Shown in pieces: positions 62,201-64,000 of a DNA stretch of 64,000 bases. Under the pieces are notes generated by a model. It searched no databases, was not told the origin of the DNA, and was given only the letters and a program-made list of their open reading frames with translations. The DNA lies in contig OV121085.1 in NCBI GenBank assembly GCA_921293015.1, forward strand, positions 22,457,911 through 22,521,910. Reading direction: 5' to 3'. Position numbers and translations under genes: made by a program. The stretch's first letter is position 1, and every line of letters begins with the position of its first letter. The DNA is from Phorcus lineatus (lineage: Eukaryota; Mollusca; Gastropoda; Trochida; Trochidae).

Positions 62201-62656
62201 CCTGTAATGTTATATCATTCGGGAACAAGGTCTCCTTTCACAAATCACCCAAATGATTGTCAGTCACTAAATACAAGTTATGGTATACTATTAAACAATG
62301 GAAGGTAAAGTTAACTTGTAGAAGTTGGTTTATGAAAGGAGCGACAGTGTTACGTCACAACATTGTGCCCAATACACCACAGGTTACTGACTGTATCTGA
62401 AGATATTAATAATATTTCACCTGTCCAGCGTCCCCTTGTACTCCAAACCAAGCATCCCTGCGTCCGCCTCCGAGAGCTGCAGCCCGGCGAACGACTTGAC
62501 GGGGTAGGAGTAGAGTGCGTGGACCCTCCCCACACACTGGAAACGTTGTCCCCGTCGCCTTCTCATCCACCCTAGGGCGGTGAGCTTGACGGCCGAACCC
62601 AGCACCAGGAAGGAGAAGAGACCCACGGGAGTGTTGTCCAAGTCAATCGCAAACAT
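38106..62656 (-). CDS. mARC-like molybdenum enzyme (MOSC domain), complete, 346 aa
   Basis: mARC proteins reduce N-hydroxylated substrates at the mitochondrial outer membrane with cytochrome b5 and its reductase. Seven minus-strand exons: 62656-62421, 51509-51345, 50714-50513, 50156-50016, 49379-49315, 48878-48804 and 38262-38106. They total 1041 nt, and every junction phase agrees. Residues about 10-32 form a membrane anchor followed by MRRRRG. VHALYSYPVKS and GTLDRHWMV open the N-terminal barrel. FRPNIVIEGTPPYDEDNWEE is the MOSC core. The CRRC pair (C268, C271) with INIDPTTG includes the cysteine equivalent to the molybdenum ligand of human mARC1. SSPLFGVY and GHIRVGDKVEVI close the fold. 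Length is near the human 337. The segment before SSPLFGVY is shorter than in vertebrates, and the C-terminus extends about 20 residues. Two introns exceed 10 kb because of transposons. Confidence 0.94.
38401..38540 (-). repeat. 3' LTR of the Gypsy element
   Basis: 140 bp with TG...CA ends, identical by eye to the copy at 46312-46451. TGTCA precedes it at 38396-38400. Confidence 0.95.
38541..38552 (-). other. Polypurine tract
   Basis: Directly before the 3' LTR, the minus strand reads AAAGAAGGGAGA, twelve purines, the usual plus-strand primer site of LTR retrotransposons. Confidence 0.8.
38553..39136 (-). other. Gypsy 3' non-coding region
   Basis: Lies between the integrase stop and the polypurine tract. 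It contains an imperfect direct duplication of about 115 bp (around 39000 and 39110: gaggttaccagcacttaaccc / gaggtcactagtacttaaccc) and several cagttcat/ctgttcatga repeats near 38700-38780. Confidence 0.6.
39137..40239 (-). pseudogene. Gypsy integrase, separated from RNase H by the nested insert
   Basis: The N-terminal HHCC zinc domain is visible (HEGHLG...CETCLKF). The catalytic core has TDIFEFNSHNYLLVVDYYSK, VSDNMPFSS and NGMAERAIQTIKRLMKKA, giving the D, D and E residues; the usual G after SDN is M here. A basic C-terminal tail with DRVQLQRGDTWEPATVVQ follows. The open frame upstream of 40239 belongs to the inserted element, not to integrase. Confidence 0.9.
41691..42138. mobile_element. 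TTAA MITE (AGGCAC family), inverted copy nested in the 3.2-kb element
   Basis: The right end (AAGCGTGCTATAGTACCTTTAA) and left end (AAAGGCATAAGTGCACACCAA) match the termini of 4086-4677 in reverse. Interior blocks also match in reverse: ttcagagtttaggtaatttc, then aaaagctacacaca. The left TTAA is degenerate (ATAA). It lies inside an element that itself lies inside the Gypsy copy. Confidence 0.75.
42493..42618. repeat. 42-bp inverted repeat (hairpin)
   Basis: The left arm 42493-42534 (aatctcacccttgtgtcgtc then tgatatcaaatatatcaaca) is the inverse of 42577-42618 (tgttgatatatttgatatca then gaagacactttggtgagatt) with few mismatches. The loop is about 42 bp. Confidence 0.85.
42770..43310. repeat. 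Degenerate tandem repeat, about 175 bp unit
   Basis: Three to four diverged units carry the order caacaaatatatttttc, ttccaattttctttgatgtt / ttccaattttctttcattt, cccc-aaaacagacatg, and a gttgca-ctatcattcta block. These form the right third of the 3.2-kb element. Confidence 0.6.
43438..44528 (-). pseudogene. Gypsy RT C-terminal part and RNase H
   Basis: Opens with SDDMIIAG, the RT catalytic motif (usually with A or V before DD), followed by KVKEVKYLG-type thumb residues. RNase H follows with IQADASQNGLGACLLQDG, YTSRALTSAE, YAQIEKELLAIVFA and ESDHKPLE, all expected acidic residues being present. Downstream come the spacer and the first integrase residues; the frame then runs into the nested DNA element at 43437. 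Confidence 0.9.
44510..45148 (-). pseudogene. Gypsy reverse transcriptase, N-terminal part, frame-broken at the active site
   Basis: Carries the RT order EKADASLRLCLDPKDLN, FSILDEKDGYWHVELDE and RRMPFGISSSSEVFQRK. At 44525-44534 the plus strand reads (CCATG)2, a perfect 5-bp tandem duplication that shifts the frame immediately before the catalytic DD segment. The downstream frame continues from about 44528. The arithmetic fits: the two frames differ by 2 modulo 3, as a 5-bp gain predicts. Confidence 0.9.
45155..45562 (-). pseudogene. Gypsy protease segment, ended by an in-frame stop
   Basis: Aspartic protease with the DTGA active-site motif (LDTGADANVIP). It would normally continue into RT as one polyprotein; here a TAA (45157-45155) interrupts the same frame a few codons before the RT N-terminal segment (VLSLSTCTELGL). 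Whether the stop is a family feature read through, or a private mutation, cannot be told from one copy. Confidence 0.85.
45516..46277 (-). CDS. Gypsy gag (capsid-nucleocapsid), 253 codons
   Basis: Forms the particle of the retrotransposon. I chose the ATG at 46277 because the open frame upstream of it reads through the PBS and LTR. The middle part contains the retrotransposon gag pattern (W-x3-F...YLTASG, DRY-I-EL, RDRIVFG, LRERLLR-like). The C-terminal part has two zinc knuckles: CKRCGTTHSSMEC (one residue short of the usual CX2CX4HX4C) and CSRCKLRGHLTSQC. The frame is intact. It overlaps the protease frame by 47 nt; the protease is in the +1 frame relative to gag. Confidence 0.88.
   Translation of the reverse strand: MDRYRIPEPLLFEGNVSENWKRWIQKFKLYLTASGSDDKPDETLVAILLHCGGDDLVEVYNTFNWENRGDDKKFSVVIAKIEDYCNPRKNTVIERYLFWEQKQKQGESIDRYITELKNRAKSCEFGAQTDLMIRDRIVFGVTDERLKERLLRDSADHSLERVVEMCRAAEASAAQISLTQTHDKSMHVVRKHQNKKKHSDKKTFRCKRCGTTHSSMECPAFGKTCSRCKLRGHLTSQCFAKLSHESNREEDKR
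46301..46311 (-). other. Primer-binding site, tRNA-Leu type
   Basis: Directly inside the 5' LTR, the minus strand reads TGGTGTCAGAA. This is complementary to the 3' end of a leucine tRNA whose acceptor stem ends TTCTGACA plus CCA. The match extends about 11 nt. Confidence 0.75.
46312..46451 (-). repeat. 5' LTR of the Gypsy element
   Basis: 140 bp; on the minus strand TGTGACATAATC...GTCTGTTACA. By eye it is identical to 38401-38540. It is followed to the right by the TGTCA target copy. Confidence 0.95.
46457..46715. other. mARC intron 6, right of the Gypsy element
   Basis: No coding or repeat boundary recognised. Confidence 0.35.
46716..47040. repeat. Tandem array, about 60-bp unit with a 12-bp palindrome
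   Basis: Five to six units begin ATGCCTAGAGAAGAGATAAC and contain GGAATGACCGGTCATTAGG and ACTGGCACAATT. ATGACCGGTCAT is a perfect palindrome; some units carry ATGACCAGTCAT. It lies in mARC intron 6. Confidence 0.85.
47129..47752. mobile_element. Foldback/MITE with long inverted termini, copy B
   Basis: The outer left sequence cacgccctaaacttattttt atcttctgttc is mirrored by gaacagaagataaaaataag ttttagggcgtg at 47720-47752. Arms continue through accttagctaaag, tctccaaacagagg, and cctctgtcttaatacga. Arm length is about 170 bp with mismatches. The core matches 8456-8874 in inverse orientation. No coding capacity. Confidence 0.85.
47753..48803. other. mARC intron 6, old dispersed repeat and unannotated sequence
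   Basis: At 47820-48070 there are gtacggaaggtttcagcttt, agggcgtggtccctgtggcc, and acggacgaacggacggagaagcccatcgggc in pieces, a repeat style also visible near 32440-32710 and 34760-34930. The rest, to the donor side of exon 6, has no recognisable content. Confidence 0.4.
48804..48878 (-). CDS. mARC exon 6
   Basis: Only 75 nt; acceptor tttgcag, donor GTAAGT. Completes R270 and encodes CPIINIDPTTGRKRPDHQPL then QKLK, matching RC-x4-VDPDTG...EPL-x-TLK of mARC proteins. Confidence 0.93.
49315..49379 (-). CDS. mARC exon 5
   Basis: Acceptor ctctag, donor GTGGGT. Encodes DNWEEVRIGDSLHLRLVDVC then R plus AG, the family's W-E-x-L-x-IG segment leading to the CxxC site. Confidence 0.93.
49380..50015 (-). 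other. mARC intron 4
   Basis: Runs between exon 4 and exon 5. No repeat boundary or coding content recognised. Short frames at 49483-49710 have no motifs. Confidence 0.5.
50016..50156 (-). CDS. mARC exon 4
   Basis: 47 codons in phase 0 at both ends (acceptor ttcag, donor GTGAGT). Encodes LTSASSLHDLNQRLSS and NFRPNIVIEGTPPYDE, the most diagnostic mARC block in the window. Confidence 0.95.
50513..50714 (-). CDS. mARC exon 3
   Basis: Encodes IYGTAMSVVDCGDEAADWLT and GSLRLVYSPP, equivalent to the mARC DCG-E-A-W segment. It ends ...RLGDQ at a GTTCCT donor, which is off-consensus after GT; the family alignment (DQ followed by IAF) supports this junction. Confidence 0.9.
50825..50998. repeat. 66-bp tandem repeat, 2.7 units, in mARC intron 2
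   Basis: The unit runs GATATCTGGCCAACTGGCAA then CTACAGGCTATCAACACG and TCAAGGTTCAAGATATCTAG and TGCCACAG. Units are nearly identical. It lies between exons 2 and 3. Confidence 0.9.
51345..51509 (-). CDS. mARC exon 2
   Basis: Acceptor ccgcag, donor GTGAGT. Encodes HWMVTRDGHMLSTKTEGRL and LLLISPT, matching the mARC pattern W-V-x6-G-x-M-x5-E-x-RL-V-LI. It ends within ...VSC plus AG. Confidence 0.93.
51510..52615. other. mARC intron 1, left part, nothing recognised
   Basis: No coding or repeat signal recognised apart from the start of the integrase remnant at its right edge. Confidence 0.35.
52616..52995 (-). pseudogene. KRBA2/SCAND3-type integrase remnant
   Basis: The minus strand reads GAPSILQSDNGLEFTAQII, a DDE integrase second-aspartate block. 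After a deletion and frame change come SVERANSDVKDMLTGWLSDN, NNTTE, DGLQFVQYKK, YHSGIKRTPFAVL, KVGLSTPSLPAEI and TEEDLLSIIS. The E of VERAN is the catalytic glutamate. These motifs are characteristic of the integrase found in KRBA2/SCAND3-like genes and their parent transposons. In-frame stops after TTE and AEII, plus the deletion, make it a pseudogene. It lies in mARC intron 1. Confidence 0.8.
53272..53660. repeat. Dispersed repeat related to 12628-13060
   Basis: Shares ordered blocks with 12628-13060, starting TTAAAATGACACAGAATATG and including the GGGCGCCATTGTCCGGTCTTC core near 53589-53609. The right end is uncertain. Confidence 0.5.
53969..54432. mobile_element. TTAA MITE (AGAGCCAC family), copy A
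   Basis: Begins TTAA-AGAGCCACTACGTGATTT and ends GTGACTCT-TTAA. Over its length it matches 61242-61727 closely, including ccaaaagacatatatat, ccctcctggctgttttat and tgacgcgcaccactgtccgg. No coding capacity. It lies in mARC intron 1. Confidence 0.8.
54433..55352. other. mARC intron 1, nothing recognised
   Basis: Unannotated sequence. No termini, exons or arrays seen before the 24-bp array. Confidence 0.35.
55353..55874. repeat. 24-bp tandem array with 148-bp higher-order period
   Basis: About 21 units of GTAGATCACTGTGTGTAAGAGGTT. A 28-bp variant with an extra CATG (ACTGCATGTGTG) starts at 55411, 55559 and 55707, exactly 148 bp apart (one 28-bp plus five 24-bp units). Units are otherwise almost invariant, except one shortened by 2 bp (actgtgtaag near 55783). 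Minus-strand frames of the MIYNLLHTV type are by-products of the unit length. Confidence 0.95.
55875..57085. other. mARC intron 1, including the probable LINE 3' UTR
   Basis: Nothing is recognised up to about 56740. The part next to 57086 is likely the 3' UTR of the LINE on the minus strand; a T-run at about 56865-56874 could be its poly-A tail read from the other strand. The boundary is uncertain. Confidence 0.4.
57086..60268 (-). mobile_element. L1/Tx1-like LINE, 5'-truncated, in mARC intron 1
   Basis: A minus-strand ORF2 runs from about 60268 to 57086. It begins at the end of the endonuclease region (YRTDHSLIDIKMKF), so the endonuclease body and everything upstream is missing. It carries the long spacer, then RT, then a C-terminal zinc-like CTFCHSEVETIRHLFWDC. 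Three lesions break the frame. The copy is far better preserved than 15050-15975, which belongs to the same broad family, so insertion was more recent. Confidence 0.9.
57086..60268 (-). pseudogene. LINE ORF2 pseudogene (reverse transcriptase)
   Basis: RT signatures in order: ITCIPKGDKPKRFFKNWRPI (block with WRPISLLN), FLIDFEKAFDSVSW, RGCRQGDPLSPYIFIL, QYADDTEFILD with the catalytic YADD, GLKINYDKSQ and LLGVFF. Frames are 60268-59165, 59155-58121, 58166-57381 and 57412-57086. The first two are the same frame split by one TAA codon (59167-59165). The third is shifted near 58125-58150. The fourth is shifted near 57381, where the minus strand has a run of eight T, a typical slippage site. All conserved RT residues I can check are present. 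It is not expected to be active. Confidence 0.9.
60269..61241. other. mARC intron 1, nothing recognised
   Basis: No gene or terminus recognised. A TA run lies at about 60511-60521, and several CACGTG(A) sites lie near 60268-60510. Confidence 0.35.
61242..61727. mobile_element. TTAA MITE (AGAGCCAC family), copy B
   Basis: Left end TTAG-AGAGCCACTCCGTGATTT (TTAA degenerate) and right end TCACGGAGTGGCTCT-TTAA: a well preserved 15-bp inverted terminus. Its interior closely matches 53969-54432. No coding capacity; a 61-codon minus frame inside has no motif. Confidence 0.85.
61728..62420. other. mARC intron 1, right end, nothing recognised
   Basis: Sequence between the MITE and the exon 1 donor. 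No features recognised. Confidence 0.35.
62421..62656 (-). CDS. mARC exon 1 (start, membrane anchor, first MOSC strands)
   Basis: Starts at ATG 62656 and ends ...GTLD plus AG at a GTGAAA donor. It contains the hydrophobic VGLFSFLVLGSAVKLTALGW anchor, an arginine cluster, and the family-typical HALYSYPVKS segment. Confidence 0.92.
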
Positions 62657-63243
62657 GATTTCACTTCACGTCTCATGTGACACCGCCTTCATTATCTCCT
62701 GTCCTCATATCTCTGTCGGGAGGAAGTGAGTTGTGACCCAAAAGTGTGTCGCGGATGGTGTTTGTCTTTTCACATATGAAAGCAATATGAAACTGGTGTT
62801 CACTGTATATTATCTTGTACTAGTAAATAAAAAAAACAAAAACTGTTATGCGAAGGCTTTTTACTTTCAGATTTGTTTACAAGTAGAAAAATAGTAATTA
62901 AACATACAATAAGAAATGAGTTTTCTACACAATAAACAAATTACTTTTATTTTGGTTTTACCTGTATATGAAATATTATTAGAATAATGCTGACCGCGTA
63001 ACACCTGAACAAACTATCTCTTTTATTTCATATGGACAGTGCAACATGGAATAGTTTCATCAATAAAGGCTGCGTCAATTAACGTTGGATTTGGTTTTAA
63101 AGCGTGCCAAATACGTCATGTTCTAATTATCATATGATCTTATCTCACTCGATGCATGTTCAGTCTCAAATGCTGAACATAACGCACTTATACTGAAATT
63201 AATGAAAGTCTATAACTGCCTTCTTTATGTCCAAAAGCCGAAA
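62657..63243 (-). promoter_or_regulatory. Upstream region of the mARC gene
   Basis: Immediately 5' of the mARC start on the minus strand. No TATA box or other core element could be assigned with confidence. The transcription start should lie here unless a further non-coding exon exists. Confidence 0.35.
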
Positions 63244-63660
63244 TTAAAGAGCCAATTCTAATAACCCTTAAACACTACAAACCCCAAACGGCCTCACTGT
63301 CTGCCATAAGTATTTTTTTCCAAATTAATGTTTGACTTAATTTTAAACGTCGCGGTACAACATCCGGTTTACGAAAAGACGCTTCACCCTTACACCTTTC
63401 AAATTCCCCCACACTATGAGAAGACACACGCCGATCTGACACATTTGAGGATTCATAATTGAAACGTAATCAGTTCGTAGAGAACTTAAATCATTCGTTT
63501 TTTCCGTAGTCAATTCTTGAGCAGTCGGGAAATCGAAACAAAAGCGTTGAACTGTTACAAATTTGTTCTCGGACTCCCGATTGCAAAAGGTCGCAATTAC
63601 CTCGTAACGAATTCGTAATGGATTCTTAGACATGGTAACGGAGTTGGAATGGATTCTTTA
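63244..63660. mobile_element. Probable divergent TTAA MITE (AGAGCCAC family), copy C
   Basis: Starts TTAA-AGAGCCAATTCTAA and ends near GGATTCTTTAG. It shares the order of blocks with copies A and B (cactacaaaccccaaacggcctc, aatgtttgactta, cgtcgcggtacaacatccggttt, cggagttggaatggattcttta). The 96-codon minus frame 63633-63343 lies wholly inside and has no family motif. Confidence 0.5.
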
Positions 63661-64000
63661 GCATTCATAGGTATTCTATACTGATTCAGAAATGATGCAG
63701 AATGATCGGCATTACCATCTCACAGGTTGACACCGGTCTAGACTTAATCCTAGGGAATTAGCTTGATGCTATAGGACCCAACCTCAGAGTTCTGGGAAGA
63801 GCATCTGATCAGACAGGAGTGGAGAGACACACACAAGAAGACGTCATAGAGATGATGGTTTATTTCATTATGACATCATGAGTATGAAGAAAAAGGTCAT
63901 CTGTGAAGTTGACGGCAAAAGGTGGCAAAGTGACTGCCCCTTTGCCCATACCTCACTTAGCAGCCGACTCTCGACTCCTCTCTCATTCCCTGCTGTAGGT
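63661..64000. other. Window end, nothing recognised
   Basis: No features recognised in the last 340 bp. Confidence 0.35.

Noticed and set aside
63343-63633. 96-codon minus-strand frame near the window end
   Set aside because: Lies wholly inside a probable TTAA MITE copy and has no recognisable family motif.

Overview
This is a eukaryotic nuclear window. Its genes are split by GT-AG introns, and most of the sequence is mobile-element debris and simple tandem arrays. The protein families (metazoan malic enzyme, mARC, a C2H2 zinc-finger protein) indicate an animal. A dispersed tail motif, GCGGCGTTAAACAA followed by (ACTC)n, at 11941-11990 and 13104-13154, is one I associate with gastropods, abalone in particular. 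Mollusc is therefore my best guess, as inference only. I see no prokaryotic features.

Three host genes can be assembled. (1) 1424-5910, + strand: the last ten exons of an NADP-type malic enzyme whose first exons lie left of the window. (2) 26383-33572, + strand: a three-exon, 994-residue protein with a long acidic, repeat-rich N-terminal part and six C2H2 fingers. (3) 62656-38106, - strand: a complete seven-exon, 346-residue mARC/MOSC protein stretched over 24.5 kb by intronic transposons. None of the seven mARC exons is a long open frame, but splice phases agree across all of them.

The rest is repeats. From the left: a CR1/L2-like LINE tail (843-1292); a 13-bp satellite (6440-8262) with a second LINE fragment inserted in it; a foldback element (8456-8874); decayed LINEs (13748-15975); a 21-bp array (17113-17510); a third LINE tail (18371-18785); a mariner DD34D pseudogene (18981-19560); a 39-bp array (20780-21400); and a 3.9-kb inverted-repeat element with a 31-C run and a 30-G run near its tips (21465-25326). 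A 42-bp minisatellite follows at 35963-36640.

The last mARC intron holds a Ty3/Gypsy retrotransposon (38401-46451) with 140-bp LTRs that are identical by eye. A 3.2-kb inverted-repeat DNA element (40240-43437) sits in its pol region, and that element contains a TTAA-type MITE. The first mARC intron contains a KRBA2/SCAND3-type integrase remnant, two related TTAA MITEs, a 24-bp array with a 148-bp higher-order period, and a 5'-truncated LINE (57086-60268).

The most unusual items are the 3.9-kb palindromic element, the four-level nest in the mARC intron, and the 42-bp array, in one frame of which unit-to-unit differences are mostly synonymous. I found no CRISPR array, rRNA or tRNA gene, or operon.
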